From the NCBI GenBank assembly GCA_022402525.1, contig JAKRSB010000112.1:62001-126000 (forward strand): a stretch of 64,000 nucleotides of DNA, in the 5' to 3' direction. This stretch comes from Thermosynechococcaceae cyanobacterium MS004. GTDB lineage: Bacteria; Cyanobacteriota; Cyanobacteriia; Thermosynechococcales; Thermosynechococcaceae. This document shows positions 8,123 to 17,317 of the stretch, piece by piece (the first letter of the stretch is position 1; every line of letters starts with the position of its first letter). A program made the translations under genes and the position numbers. The notes below the pieces were generated by a model. It did no database searches. It saw nothing but the letters and a program-made list of their open reading frames with translations, and was not told where the DNA came from.

Positions 8123-8911
8123 CTATAGCTTTGCAGCCTGCTCAAATTCATCCGTAGCCTTGAGCGTAGCCGATACATTAAAAAATTGCTCCAGCACGGC
8201 GCTGGAAAGGGTGAAGGTATTCAGTCCTGCTGCTGTGAGGGTTGCAATATCTTCCGCTCGGCGAATGCTGGCCACCAGCAGTCGAGTTTGACTCTGAATG
8301 CCTAAGAGCGATCGCTGCATGGCGCTCAGCTCAGCGCACCCATCGTGACCCAAATCATGAATGCGCCCCAGATAGGGCGCTGCATAGTCTGCCCCAATGG
8401 CCGCCGCAATCAGCACCTGGGTCTGGGCGTATACCCCCGTGAGCGTCACTCGATATCCCTGCTGGATCAGCCTCGCGGCTGCGGTCACGCCCGCTGCCAC
8501 AATCGGAACTTTAACGACCACCCTAGGGTCAACTGCGGCCAAGGCCGCACCTGTCTCCAGGTAGCTGTCCACCGTTCCACCCCAGGCCTGAAGCTGAATT
8601 TCCTGTGCGCCTAAGCTAAACGCTTTCGAGGCCAGCGTCTGAAGCGCATCAATCCGGCAAGAGACCTGCGATCGCGCCAGCAGTAGGGGATTCGTAGTGA
8701 TGCCAAAGAGAAAGCCCATGGGCAGCCACCGCTCCCACTGAACAACGTCTGCACTATCCAGCATGAGCCGCAAAGATGAGGATAAGGCCGATGAGGATAA
8801 GGTTGATGAGTCTGTGGCCTCTGGAGGACTTCCTGGGCTAATTGTTGGGCCTGTCTGTGCGCTAAGGCTTACGTTTGCTTCTAAAGGAATTGCAGTATCT
8901 GTTGAAGTCAT
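8123..8911 (-). CDS. Transaldolase-like (fructose-6-phosphate aldolase type) protein
   Basis: A class I aldolase of the transaldolase family, TIM-barrel, Schiff-base type. The conserved core begins LRLMLDSADVVQW and has GITTNPLLL, the catalytic lysine in VVVKVPIV, and TLTGVYAQTQVLIAAAIGADYAAPYLGRI. These match the small TalC/FSA-like branch (about 215 residues). The frame opens at ATG 8911, giving a Ser/Thr-rich 46-residue N-terminal extension partly coded by short DNA repeats. A TTG at 8773 would give the canonical MRLMLDSAD start and may be the true one. It could work in sugar-phosphate interconversion; substrate not determinable. Convergent with the TolC-like gene. Confidence 0.8.
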   Translation of the reverse strand: MTSTDTAIPLEANVSLSAQTGPTISPGSPPEATDSSTLSSSALSSSLRLMLDSADVVQWERWLPMGFLFGITTNPLLLARSQVSCRIDALQTLASKAFSLGAQEIQLQAWGGTVDSYLETGAALAAVDPRVVVKVPIVAAGVTAAARLIQQGYRVTLTGVYAQTQVLIAAAIGADYAAPYLGRIHDLGHDGCAELSAMQRSLLGIQSQTRLLVASIRRAEDIATLTAAGLNTFTLSSAVLEQFFNVSATLKATDEFEQAAKL

Positions 8912-9447
8912 GGTGGGAGAATTTTCAGACTTTACCCCGTCTACCCTATCGCTTGGTGAATGCCTAGTGTTGGATTTCCTACAGCTTTTGGGCAGGCGAC
9001 ATTACGGACTATCCATTTATGCAGATTTTGCTGCATTTTTAATAAAAATTGTCAACCGTTTTATTCCGGATAAAATATTAATTTTTGTGAATTGCAGTCT
9101 TTGAGATTGTTGCTCAGCACGCAATTCCCCTTCAGGACTGCATTTTAGCTTTTACTCACTCTCTAACTTGGAACATCTTGGAGAATGCTTTAGATCGCAA
9201 TCGAGTCAAAAGTTAAATAAAAATCTAGATTTCTGGGGCACCACCTAAGTGAGTGCGGAGATTGCCTAGGGACGCCTCGGCAGGTCAAACAGAAAGTTCA
9301 GTGATCTTCCTGATGTTCAGATTTTCGGCAATCCGTACCTTAGAGAGAGGGTTACTTCCGCAGCGTCAAGGCCAACTCAATCCATGATGTGGCTGCTAAA
9401 GATAACGGCCTGTTTAATTTCATTTTTTTAAGAAGTGGTTTAACAAC
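8912..9447. other. Upstream region of sigF
   Basis: About 530 bp, AT-rich in the centre (9000-9240), with no supported gene. A 113-codon frame starting inside the aldolase gene on the other strand reads into it but lacks features. It presumably holds the promoters of the aldolase gene and sigF. Confidence 0.5.
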
Positions 9448-10266
9448 ATGCTGGCAACTTCCCCCTCTGAACTCAAAAGCGAAAGTCTTGAACTGCTTCA
9501 GGAGTATCAAAGACAGCCCTCAACGGCACGGCGTAATCAGTTGGTTCAGATGAATTTGGGGTTGGTACGCAAAGAAGCCCATCGCTGGGTTAATCAATGT
9601 ACCGAAAGCTTTGATGATCTCTTACAGGTGGGCAGCATTGGTCTAATTCGCGCCATTGAGCGCTTTGAACCCGCCAAAGGGCATGCCTTTAGCTCCTTCG
9701 CCGTTCCCTACATTCGCGGCGAAATCCAGCACTACCTCCGCGACAAAAGCCCCCAGGTCAAGATTCCACGGCGTTGGCAAGACCTGCAAAGGCAAGCGAT
9801 TTCCGTAAACCGCGACATGCGTACCCAGCTAAACCGCACCCCCATTGATGAAGAAATGGCGATCGCCCTCGGCATTAGCCAAGCAGAATGGCAGGAGGTC
9901 AAGCTCACCGCCTACAATCGATCCATCGTCAGCCTCGATGCGCCGCTGCAGCACGATGATAATGAGTCCATGTCCATTGGCGATCTACTGCCAGACTCCC
10001 AGTACCGGAGCTTTCAGCTTGCCCAAGAAGATCAGATGCGGCTCCAGCAGGCGCTGTCTCAACTTGAAAAGCGCACCTCTGAAGTTTTAGAGTTTGTGTT
10101 CTTTCACGATTTAACGCAAAAAGAAACCGCCGATCTCCTAGGCATCAGCGCTGTTACCGTTTCGCGGCAAGTCAAGAAGGGGCTAACCGCCCTTCGCGAT
10201 CTGCTTGGCACCCTAGAAGAAGAGGAGTCCTACGGGCCAGTAACGGTTCCTGCTGCACGCCAGTAA
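9448..10266 (+). CDS. sigF: RNA polymerase sigma factor, SigF type (group 3)
   Basis: 272 residues with sigma-70 regions 2, 3 and 4 and no region 1.1. Region 2 reads FDDLLQVGSIGLIRAIERF and FSSFAVPYIRGEIQHYLRD, as in the SigB/SigF branch. Region 3 is GRTP-like (LNRTPIDEEMAIALGIS). Region 4 has a helix-turn-helix, LTQKETADLLGISAVTVSRQ. Length and spacing match cyanobacterial SigF, which in Synechocystis controls pilus and motility genes (family knowledge). The start is ATG 9448 with only a weak ribosome site. No anti-sigma gene is adjacent. The stop codon lies in a 10-bp tandem array and is followed by a hairpin. Confidence 0.92.
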   Translation: MLATSPSELKSESLELLQEYQRQPSTARRNQLVQMNLGLVRKEAHRWVNQCTESFDDLLQVGSIGLIRAIERFEPAKGHAFSSFAVPYIRGEIQHYLRDKSPQVKIPRRWQDLQRQAISVNRDMRTQLNRTPIDEEMAIALGISQAEWQEVKLTAYNRSIVSLDAPLQHDDNESMSIGDLLPDSQYRSFQLAQEDQMRLQQALSQLEKRTSEVLEFVFFHDLTQKETADLLGISAVTVSRQVKKGLTALRDLLGTLEEEESYGPVTVPAARQ

Positions 10267-10299
10267 AAACCAGTAGAAACCGTTAGAAGCCAGTTGACC
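10260..10299. repeat. 10-bp tandem array over the sigF stop codon
   Basis: CCAGTAAAAA, CCAGTAGAAA, CCGTTAGAAG, CCAGTTGACC. The TAA stop (10264-10266) is in unit 1; units 2-4 carry TAG, TAG and TGA at the same place. Confidence 0.85.
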
Positions 10300-10318
10300 C
10301 AAGACCGTTCCCGTAATG

Positions 10319-10358
10319 CTCTAGAGAGGACCCTTTAACCAGAGTGTACTCTCTAGAG
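10319..10358 (+). terminator. Stem-loop after sigF
   Basis: CTCTAGAGAG and CTCTCTAGAG are perfect 10-bp inverted arms round a 20-base loop, 53 bp past the stop. There is no T-tract, so it may be a transcript-end stabiliser rather than a terminator. Confidence 0.5.
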
Positions 10359-10400
10359 AACTTTGACGGTTTGGGAAAACTGCGGCGGAATTTAGTTCAG

Positions 10401-10462
10401 GCTATTGGCCCATAAAGCTTGGCCCATTAAGCTACTGGCCCATTAAACTACTGGCCCAGCTG
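10401..10462. repeat. 14-16-bp tandem array over the TPR gene stop codon
   Basis: Four units of the form GCTACTGGCCCATTAA. The stop codon of the minus-strand TPR gene (10448-10450) is inside the last unit, and the other units repeat the same CAGTAG or similar on the minus strand. Confidence 0.85.
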
Positions 10463-11578
10463 GCTCAGGGCACCATTAATTTTGCGCACCTCATCACTTT
10501 GTCCCTGTCCCTGACTGAGGTAGATCTGGCGCGCCGTCCGTAGTTCGGTGACAGCCTCCGCTGCGCGTCCCCGATCTTTTAAGGCCAATCCTAGTTTGTA
10601 TCGCGCCTCTGGGTTTTGCGGCTGGTTTTGTAGTGCCTGACGGTAGGCGACTAAAGCGCCTAAAGAATCTCCCCTTGTTCGCAGTACATCCCCCACGCCA
10701 ATGTGGCCATCCACCATCTTGGCTTCAACATTTGTTGCGCGGCGGTAGGCGGCTAGGGCTTCATCTAGGTTGCCTTGGGAGAGCAAAATTCCCCCAGCCT
10801 GCACGTTGACCTTGGCGTTTCTTGGCTCTAGTCGGGTGGCTTCATTGGCAGCGGCGATCGCACCTGCCGTATTCCCTTGAGCAAGATACCCATAGGCTAG
10901 CCCCACGCGCACTTCCCCACTTTTGGGGTCTAGCTGAGCAGCCTGGGTAAAAGCAGCGATCGCCTCTGGGATGCGCTGTTGCTGAAGGGCTAAGATTCCT
11001 AAGGATCGATGGGCACTCGCATTTTTAGGATCATTGGCGACAATCCTTTGGTAGGTTGCCAGCGCTCCGACAAAATTACGCTGGCGGCTGTAGACCACCG
11101 CCAATCCTTCCTGCGCCTGAATATTTTTAGGATCAAGCTGAATTGCCTGCGTATAGGCCTGCACCGCGCCAGAATAGTCCTTCAGGTTCGCCAGACAGTA
11201 AGCCAGCGCATAGTAAAAGTTAGAGTTCTGGTTATCTAGGGCGATCGCCTGTCGGTAGGCCTGCGCCGCTTCAGCATAAGCCTCTCGACGAGCCTGGATA
11301 AATCCAATGGCTGAGTAAATTCGCGCATTTCTATTGTCGAGCTGAGCAGCCTGTTGGTAGATGCGAAGGGCCGCATCATACTGGCCCGCATCCAGGGATG
11401 CCCTGGCCTGTTTAAATAGCTCAAAGACCCGCAGTTCATTGGCGGGAGCGGAGTTGGGGTTAGCAGAGGATTGAGCCTGAACCCCCACTACCCAGCCAGG
11501 AATCGCCCCTAGCCCTAGGGATAACGGCAGGCTCATCATTAACGCCACAGGAATGCGTATTAATCGCTCTTGCATCAC
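10448..11578 (-). CDS. Secreted/periplasmic TPR-repeat protein
   Basis: 376 residues. The signal peptide (PVALMMSLPLSLGLGAIPGW, ending VQAQSS) is followed by about nine tetratricopeptide repeats from residue 48 to 360, each with the A-Y-x2-A-I-x-L-(D/N)-P-(K/R)-N pattern (for example AYTQAIQLDPKNIQAQEGLA). TPR arrays are protein-binding scaffolds; no enzyme domain is present. It acts outside the cytoplasmic membrane if the signal is real. No operon partner: neighbours are convergent sigF and, 700 bp upstream, unrelated sequence. Confidence 0.85.
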   Translation of the reverse strand: MMQERLIRIPVALMMSLPLSLGLGAIPGWVVGVQAQSSANPNSAPANELRVFELFKQARASLDAGQYDAALRIYQQAAQLDNRNARIYSAIGFIQARREAYAEAAQAYRQAIALDNQNSNFYYALAYCLANLKDYSGAVQAYTQAIQLDPKNIQAQEGLAVVYSRQRNFVGALATYQRIVANDPKNASAHRSLGILALQQQRIPEAIAAFTQAAQLDPKSGEVRVGLAYGYLAQGNTAGAIAAANEATRLEPRNAKVNVQAGGILLSQGNLDEALAAYRRATNVEAKMVDGHIGVGDVLRTRGDSLGALVAYRQALQNQPQNPEARYKLGLALKDRGRAAEAVTELRTARQIYLSQGQGQSDEVRKINGALSQLGQ

Positions 11579-12288
11579 AAAACCTACTCAAAATTCATTG
11601 ATTTTAATGGTTTGATTTCAGCGGATTGATTCTTGGTGCACAATTCTTGGTGCACAGGTTAGTGCGCAGGCTAGTGTTCAAACTAGCTAGCATTCAAATT
11701 GTCCCAAATCTAAATCGCACTTAACTCAAATCGCATTTAACCCGCAACCAAAACCTCAGGATACCCAATCTCGTGAATACCTGGTCTCAGAGTCGCCTGA
11801 CAATTACCCAGTCTCTTGAGCTAAAAAAACTAGAGAGCACAGATCTAGCTCACACTAGATCACAAAGACTCTAGTCTACAAGACCTTGAGAATGAACGTC
11901 CAAGCATCAGCGCCCAAGTTTACATCGTTCTAGGCCCATCGTTCTGGGCCCATCGTTCTGGGCACATCACTTTGATGGGGATCCGAAACAATCTCAAAAC
12001 AGTTGCTTCAGAGGTCATAGACCGCAGGGGATTAGGGTTTTGTTTCCGGATGAGTGCGCTATTCTGTCGCTGGGCGATCGCTCCATATGTTTCTTTGCAA
12101 CTATTGGCCTTCAAAGGCGACTCGGCCTGTTGCGCTTGAATCCGGATTGGGCGGCCACATTTTACCCAAACCCTAACCCCTCAACCTTAGTCTAGGCAGA
12201 CTTAGAGGTTTAATTCGTTACCCTTTAACCGAGCAGTGTCTCGTCGATATGCTCCCAGTCGATATGCTCCCAGCCGACATGCTCCCAC
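11579..12288. other. Intergenic region with short repeats
   Basis: About 700 bp. It contains duplicated TTCTTGGTGCACA (about 11629-11656), AAATCGCA(C/T)TTAAC pairs (about 11712-11743), the 14-bp array at 11922-11963 and the start of the array at 12243. A 64-codon minus-strand frame at 11920-12114 is partly that array and is not supported as a gene. Confidence 0.55.
11922..11963. repeat. 14-bp tandem array, three units
   Basis: ACATCGTTCTAGGC, CCATCGTTCTGGGC, CCATCGTTCTGGGC, then a decayed fourth (ACATCACTTTG). Confidence 0.85.
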
Positions 12289-12302
12289 TCAATATGCGGC
12301 AA
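12243..12302. repeat. 15-bp tandem array over the stop codon of the GRAM-like gene
   Basis: GTCGATATGCTCCCA twice, GCCGACATGCTCCCA, then CTCAATATGCGGCAA. The fourth unit contains the end of the minus-strand gene (stop at 12289-12291). Confidence 0.85.
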
Positions 12303-12786
12303 TCTGCTGCGAAATTACGCTGAGCCATTTTCTGCGATTGTTCACCACAAAGGATTCTTTTTGCCCCGTTTTTAGAACAACGCCTAGCCCATTAGGAATA
12401 AAGCCCACGGTCTGGGTTGGAATAATTTCCACAATTTCTGTGATGTCGATATCTATTGCATGGTTATTGACATTGAGGCCATGAGATCTAAAAGCTAGTC
12501 GGGATGGTGTGAGCGTGAGCCAGCCCCCTCTTCCCTCACCATTCAAGAAATGGTTGGCACCGTCTTCAAACAGCACGATCTCCCCTTCAAATTTTCCATC
12601 CTTAGACGACATTCTCTTGCGCTGGAACTCCACAAATCCAGCGATTATTAATCCAAAAAGAACGCCACAAGTTATGCCACTGATCAGGCCAGGGAGGATG
12701 CCGTGCAGCACCATAAAAAACAGGCCCATAAAAAGACCAAAGGGGACACCAGTCAGTAGCGAAGTCTTAATGAGTCTATTGATCAT
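12289..12786 (-). CDS. Small membrane protein with GRAM/PH-like C-terminal domain
   Basis: 165 residues. Two hydrophobic segments (about residues 8-28 and 32-50; FGLFMGLFFMVLHGILPG and ITCGVLFGLIIAGF) are followed by a basic turn (QRKRM). The soluble part (about 62-160) has the pattern of a bacterial GRAM/PH-like beta domain: FEDGANHFLNGEGRGGWLTLTPSRLAFRSHG, then beta strands ending VVLKTGQKESFVVNNRRKW and a C-terminal helix. Such domains bind lipids or act as adaptors (family knowledge). The exact role is unknown. Monocistronic. Confidence 0.65.
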   Translation of the reverse strand: MINRLIKTSLLTGVPFGLFMGLFFMVLHGILPGLISGITCGVLFGLIIAGFVEFQRKRMSSKDGKFEGEIVLFEDGANHFLNGEGRGGWLTLTPSRLAFRSHGLNVNNHAIDIDITEIVEIIPTQTVGFIPNGLGVVLKTGQKESFVVNNRRKWLSVISQQIAAY

Positions 12787-13368
12787 GGTGAACAGTTTTC
12801 CTCTATTTCACAGACGACATTCCATAGTTCATGATTGGAGATAAATGCCTCTCTACTTTCCTCAGCCCACCATCCCTTGAGGCACGACCGAACGCTTTAG
12901 TGGATTAAGTTACTTTTTCCAGACTCCTGAGTGACTATAATCTCACCTGAGGACTGTGGCCACCAGCGCATGCCTAGCTCATATTCAGTTCGTGGCGTTT
13001 CCGTAAATTCTCGGATGTCAGCAGTGGGGTTCTGCAAGTAGGCTGAGCATATCCTTGGTATGGATGAATTCAAGGCTGGGGTTAAGTATGTATCTTTGTA
13101 AGACTAAATTTTAAGATCATAGAACGGGTTGAAATTTTCTTTCAAATTCCTCTAAAGTCAGTATTCTTAAAGTAGAGACAGTGTAGCAAGACAGCCATTC
13201 TAAGCGCCCATTGCAAGTGCCCATTGCAAGTCCTTAGTTCAAGCGCACAGTCTTAGCGAGAAGTTTCCCTGCACCATTTTTCATTTCAAGCATTCTCTCC
13301 ATTGTGTAGTCGCCCATTCTCTCAAGCTGCTTTTCCATCGTGCAACCGATCCTCGTGAGGCTAGATCA
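12787..13368. other. Intergenic region upstream of the bifunctional-nuclease gene
   Basis: About 580 bp, AT-rich around 13080-13180. A duplicated GCCCATTGCAAGT lies at about 13205-13231. No gene is supported. Confidence 0.5.
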
Positions 13369-13881
13369 ATGATTGAAATGAATGTTGCGGGAATTGCCCT
13401 CGATGCCGCCACTAGGGTGCCCATTGTACTTCTCAAAGACTCTACAGAGCGCCGCGCCCTGCCCATTTGGATTGGCCAAAATGAAGCCAGAGCAATTCTG
13501 AGCGTTCTGGAAAATCAGTCCCCAGCGAGGCCCATGACCCATGACCTTTTGGGAAGCTGCCTGACGACCTTGGGCGTTACGCTAGAGCGCATTATTATTC
13601 ACTCCCTTCAGGACAATACATTTTTTGCAGTCTTGACCCTGAAACAAGGCGAAACGACTCACCAAATGGATGCTCGCCCCAGCGATGCGATCGCCCTTGC
13701 GCTGCGTCTCAACTCTCCCATTTGGGTCATGGAAGAAGTGGTTGCAGACGCCTCAATTCCCGTAGATCAGGAAGCGGATGAAGCAGAACGCCAAGCCTTC
13801 CGAGACTTTGTCGATAATCTTCGCCCAGAGGACTTCAGCAAAAGTCGAGGCGGAGGGGAACGATCCAATCATTTGCAGTAG
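13369..13881 (+). CDS. Bifunctional nuclease family protein (DUF151)
   Basis: 170 residues, matching the BFN/DUF151 fold from residue 1 to about 135: MIEMNVAGIALDAATRVPIV, then LPIWIGQNEARAI, RPMTHDLLGSCLTTLGV and the highly conserved DARPSDAIALALRLNSPIWV. A 30-residue acidic tail (DQEADEAERQAF) follows. Plant members have DNase and RNase activity; bacterial ones are poorly characterised. The start codon ATG 13369 is family-typical. Monocistronic. Confidence 0.88.
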   Translation: MIEMNVAGIALDAATRVPIVLLKDSTERRALPIWIGQNEARAILSVLENQSPARPMTHDLLGSCLTTLGVTLERIIIHSLQDNTFFAVLTLKQGETTHQMDARPSDAIALALRLNSPIWVMEEVVADASIPVDQEADEAERQAFRDFVDNLRPEDFSKSRGGGERSNHLQ

Positions 13882-13933
13882 TGCGGCCTCTCTTCAGAAG
13901 GTTATGTATAAGAGAGCTACACATCAGAAAGCT

Positions 13934-13992
13934 ACATAAAACTCACAGACATAAATCTAGAGACATAAAACCCAGCGTCATAAACCCCAGAG
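13934..13992. repeat. 14-15-bp tandem array, four units
   Basis: ACATAAAACTCACAG, ACATAAATCTAGAG, ACATAAAACCCAGCG, TCATAAACCCCAGAG, about 50 bp after the BFN stop and 60 bp before the GH57 start. Confidence 0.8.
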
Positions 13993-14052
13993 GGCGAAGG
14001 TAACGGTAAACTTATAAGCAGTGCTTATGAACTTTCCTAACGCTGTAATGCT

Positions 14053-16284
14053 ATGGCTCATCCTCTTTACGTTGCATTTATTTGGCACCAGCACCAGCCT
14101 CTCTACAAAAGCTGTGTAACAGGGAAGTATCATCTCCCTTGGGTTCGCCTGCATGGAGTTAAGGACTATTTAGACTTGATTTTGCTGCTGGAGCGCTACC
14201 CCAAGATTCACCAGACCGTAAATCTGGTGCCCTCCCTCATCCTGCAAATCGAAGACTATGTGGCAGGCAAGGCGATTGATCCCTATTTGGCTCAAACCTT
14301 AACCCCCGAAGATCAGCTCACCACTGAGCAAAAAGAATTTATCATTCATCACTTCTTTGACGCACAGCATCACACACTCATTGACCCCCATCCCCGCTAC
14401 GCAGATCTCTATGCCCAACGCCAAGAGAAGGGAGAAGCCTGGTGTCTTGAGCATTGGCAGCCTCAGGACTATAGCGATCTGGTGATGTGGCACAACCTCG
14501 CCTGGATTGATCCGCTGTTTTGGGATGATCCAGAAATTGCTGCGTGGCTTGTCCAGGGCCGAAACTTTACCCTCAGCGATCGCCAGCGCATTATTGCCAA
14601 GCATCGGGATATCCTGGCTCGAATCCTGCCCCAGCATCGCAAAATGCAGGAAAGTGGCCAGCTAGAAGTGACTACCACTCCCTATACTCACCCCATCCTG
14701 CCTCTGCTGGCCGATACCCAGGCTGGAAGAGTGGCTGTGCCTAAAATGCCCTTGCCTAAGGAGCGCTTTCAGTGGTCTGAAGATATTCCTCGCCATCTAC
14801 AGAAAGCTTGGGAGATTTACGAATCAAGGTTTGGCCTTGCCCCACGGGGCCTTTGGCCATCGGAGCAGTCCGTCAGCCCTGCCATTCTGCCCTACGTGGC
14901 TGAGCAAGGGTTTCAGTGGCTCTGCTCGGATGAGGCGGTCTTGGGCTGGTCGCTGAAGCATTTCTTTCATCGGAATGAGTCTGGGAATGTCTATGAGCCA
15001 GAGCTGATTTATCAGCCCTATCGTCTCGAAACGCCTCAGGGCGACCTCGCCATTGTGTTCCGCGACCACCGCCTCTCGGATTTGGTGGGCTTTACCTACA
15101 GCGCAATGGAGCCACAGGCTGCCGCAACGGACTTGGTGGGGCACCTAGATGCGATCGCCCAAACCCTCACCCAGCGTCAGTCTTCTCAATCTCCAGAGCT
15201 AGAACAGCCCTGGCTAGTGACCATTGCCCTAGATGGCGAAAACTGTTGGGAATTCTATGAAAAAGACGGGATTCCGTTTCTAGAAAGCCTCTATAGCCAG
15301 CTTAGCGATCGCGATGACATCCGGCTGGTGACGGTTTCAGAGTACCTCGACCAGTTTCCGCCGCGTGCGACCTTACCCGCAGACCAGCTCCACAGTGGTT
15401 CTTGGGTAGACGGTAACTTTACCACCTGGATTGGTGACCCCGTCAAAAACCGCGCTTGGGAACTCCTCACGGACGCCAGACTTACTTTGGCACAGCATCC
15501 CGAAGCAACAGAAGAGGCTAATCCCAAGGTTTGGGAAGCGCTCTATGCGGCTGAAGGATCTGACTGGTTTTGGTGGTTTGGGGAAGGCCATTCTTCCAAC
15601 CAAGATGCGATGTTTGACCAGCTCTTTCGAGAGCATGTTGCAGCCATCTATCAATCCCTGGATGAACCAGTGCCTGAAGCCTTACACCATTCTTTAGAAC
15701 CCCATGAAACCCTTGCGAATCATCGCCCCCAAAGCTTTATCCATCCTGTGATCAACGGCATTGGAGATGAGCAAGACTGGGATCATGCCGGACGCATCGC
15801 GGTGGCAGGGGCAAGGGGCACCATGCACAAGAGCAGCCCCATTCAGCGGCTTTGGTACGGGCTAAATCACCTCAATTTTTACTTTCGCTTTGACTTCCAG
15901 GTGGGTAAGCGCCCTGGCATTGATTTCCCCCCGGAACTGCATTTATTTTGGTACTACCCTGGCCAGACCCTCCACAATAGCCCCCTCCCCTTGGCGGATG
16001 TTCCCAATACGGCTCCCGTCAACTATGCTTTCCACCACCATATGGGCATCCATTTGCTGAATGGCGCGGTTTGGCTGGAGCAGGCTGGAGAGTATCACAC
16101 TTGGCAAGGGCGATCGCATCATATTCAGACGGGGCTGGATCAATGTCTGGAGATTGCAGTCCCTTGGGCCGATCTGCATGTGCAGCCCGACTGGCCTTTA
16201 GAGATTTTGGCGGTTCTTGCGACGGATGCTCACTTTGTCGAGTATTTGCCGGAGGATGCGCTCATCCCGCTCCAGGTGCCCTAG
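14053..16284 (+). CDS. Glycoside hydrolase family 57 protein
   Basis: 743 residues, cytoplasmic (no signal). The GH57 barrel is recognised from FIWHQHQPLY near residue 10, the nucleophile motif GLWPSEQSV (E271) and the acid motif TIALDGENCWEFY (D394). GH57 enzymes act on alpha-glucans (amylase, amylopullulanase, 4-alpha-glucanotransferase) with retention. The C-terminal 200 residues (from about 560) form an extra beta-rich domain. Since cyanobacteria store glycogen, a role in glycogen or maltodextrin remodelling is likely, but specificity cannot be read from the sequence. A strong hairpin follows at 16364-16402. Confidence 0.88.
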   Translation: MAHPLYVAFIWHQHQPLYKSCVTGKYHLPWVRLHGVKDYLDLILLLERYPKIHQTVNLVPSLILQIEDYVAGKAIDPYLAQTLTPEDQLTTEQKEFIIHHFFDAQHHTLIDPHPRYADLYAQRQEKGEAWCLEHWQPQDYSDLVMWHNLAWIDPLFWDDPEIAAWLVQGRNFTLSDRQRIIAKHRDILARILPQHRKMQESGQLEVTTTPYTHPILPLLADTQAGRVAVPKMPLPKERFQWSEDIPRHLQKAWEIYESRFGLAPRGLWPSEQSVSPAILPYVAEQGFQWLCSDEAVLGWSLKHFFHRNESGNVYEPELIYQPYRLETPQGDLAIVFRDHRLSDLVGFTYSAMEPQAAATDLVGHLDAIAQTLTQRQSSQSPELEQPWLVTIALDGENCWEFYEKDGIPFLESLYSQLSDRDDIRLVTVSEYLDQFPPRATLPADQLHSGSWVDGNFTTWIGDPVKNRAWELLTDARLTLAQHPEATEEANPKVWEALYAAEGSDWFWWFGEGHSSNQDAMFDQLFREHVAAIYQSLDEPVPEALHHSLEPHETLANHRPQSFIHPVINGIGDEQDWDHAGRIAVAGARGTMHKSSPIQRLWYGLNHLNFYFRFDFQVGKRPGIDFPPELHLFWYYPGQTLHNSPLPLADVPNTAPVNYAFHHHMGIHLLNGAVWLEQAGEYHTWQGRSHHIQTGLDQCLEIAVPWADLHVQPDWPLEILAVLATDAHFVEYLPEDALIPLQVP

Positions 16285-16363
16285 CGGGAGATCCTGCGAT
16301 CACTTCAGTCAAGGGCTTTCATAACCCTGTTGTCGGTTTTATTGCACTACCACAAGACGGCAG

Positions 16364-16402
16364 AAAGCAGGAGAGCTGAACGAGGTTCAGTCCTCCTGCT
16401 TT
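16364..16402 (+). terminator. Long stem-loop after the GH57 gene
   Basis: The outer arms AAAGCAGGAG and CTCCTGCTTT enclose inner arms CTGAAC and GTTCAG with a three-base loop (GAG). It ends in TTT, 80 bp past the stop. Symmetric enough to act in both directions. Confidence 0.65.
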
Positions 16403-16453
16403 AGATGGTGTGTAGGGTTTAGTCCCTTCTGAGTGCATCTACAGCACTGGTTT

Positions 16454-16604
16454 AACGTGAGCTCGATGATGCACTTGAAGCCCCTCACCCCAAACCCAAA
16501 GGCGAGGGGCTTAAGAAGGTTGATTTTTCATTGCCCCTCCTTCTCCCTAGGAAGAAGAAGGACGGCAGGATGAGGGGCGGTTGTTTTTTTGTCGAACTCA
16601 CGTT
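16454..16604. mobile_element. MITE-like element, copy 1 (151 bp, terminal inverted repeats, 5-bp duplication)
   Basis: The left end AACGTGAGCTCGA and right end TCGAACTCACGTT are inverted with 12 of 13 matches. GGTTT flanks both sides (16449-16453, 16605-16609), as a target-site duplication would. The inside has inverted CCCCTCACCCC/GAGGGG blocks and no coding frame. A homologous copy lies at 41726-41882. Confidence 0.75.
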
Positions 16605-16654
16605 GGTTTATTTTGAGAGTTAGCGACTCTAGGCTGCAACCCTAGACTGCGACT

Positions 16655-17317
16655 CTAGAATGGGGTACCAGGTGTGACAGGCGCAGGCACCATAGGCTCA
16701 ACGGGTGCGGCCTCAACGGGTGCGGTGGTTGCTGGAGGCACAGCAGGCGCTACGCTCTTAGGGACTGGATTCACCACAGGTTGATTGCTTTCACTCGGCA
16801 TCCCCAACGCTAGAGTAGAGGCTGAATCCTTGACGTCTGCTGCACCTAGGATGTAGTTTTCTGCCCTTGCCAGCCGTTGGTCAGGGGTGACCACAATGCG
16901 ATCGCCAAAGGTGAGGGTGGCCCGACCTTCCTGAGAGAGATAGTAAGTGTCAGATTCTCCATTGGCAAACTCTACCGTTGCAGCGGACCGGTTGATATTC
17001 ACAATGGTGCCCAGCTTGTGATCGCCAAAGGCAACGGTAGACCCTTTGCTAAGGTTCATGGCCTGCACCAATGCTGGGTCTAGACGATAGGTTTGGGTGC
17101 TGTTTTTGGAAAACTGAACCGACACTTCAGGTGATTCAATGGACTCAACCTTTCCGGTTAGCACCTGCTCATTGGTAGCCTGCTCATTTGAAAACTGTGG
17201 ATTAGCAGGTTGAGTGATAGTGGCGGGTGTTTCGGGCATTTCAGTTTGAGCAGACGCAGGGAAAGTGGCTCCTAGGAATAACGTTGCGCCCAAGGCGATG
17301 AGGGAAAGATTCTTCAT
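16655..17317 (-). CDS. Exported protein with two related beta-type segments, function unknown
   Basis: 220 residues. Clear signal peptide (MKNLSLIALGATLFLGATF, cleavage after ASA). The mature part has two similar beta-rich segments: VLTGKVESIESPEVSVQF... with GSTVAFGDHKLG, and ATVEFANGESDTYYLSQEG... with TLTFGDRIVV. This suggests an internally duplicated small beta domain. The C-terminus is Pro/Ala/Val-rich (PVEAAPVEP). An AAGGAG site precedes the ATG by 8 bases. I do not recognise the family. Monocistronic; a MITE copy lies 50 bp downstream. Confidence 0.75.
   Translation of the reverse strand: MKNLSLIALGATLFLGATFPASAQTEMPETPATITQPANPQFSNEQATNEQVLTGKVESIESPEVSVQFSKNSTQTYRLDPALVQAMNLSKGSTVAFGDHKLGTIVNINRSAATVEFANGESDTYYLSQEGRATLTFGDRIVVTPDQRLARAENYILGAADVKDSASTLALGMPSESNQPVVNPVPKSVAPAVPPATTAPVEAAPVEPMVPAPVTPGTPF

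Noticed and set aside
14299-15144. Several minus-strand frames over 100 codons in the GH57 gene
   Set aside because: Antisense shadows of a gene with intact GH57 motifs.
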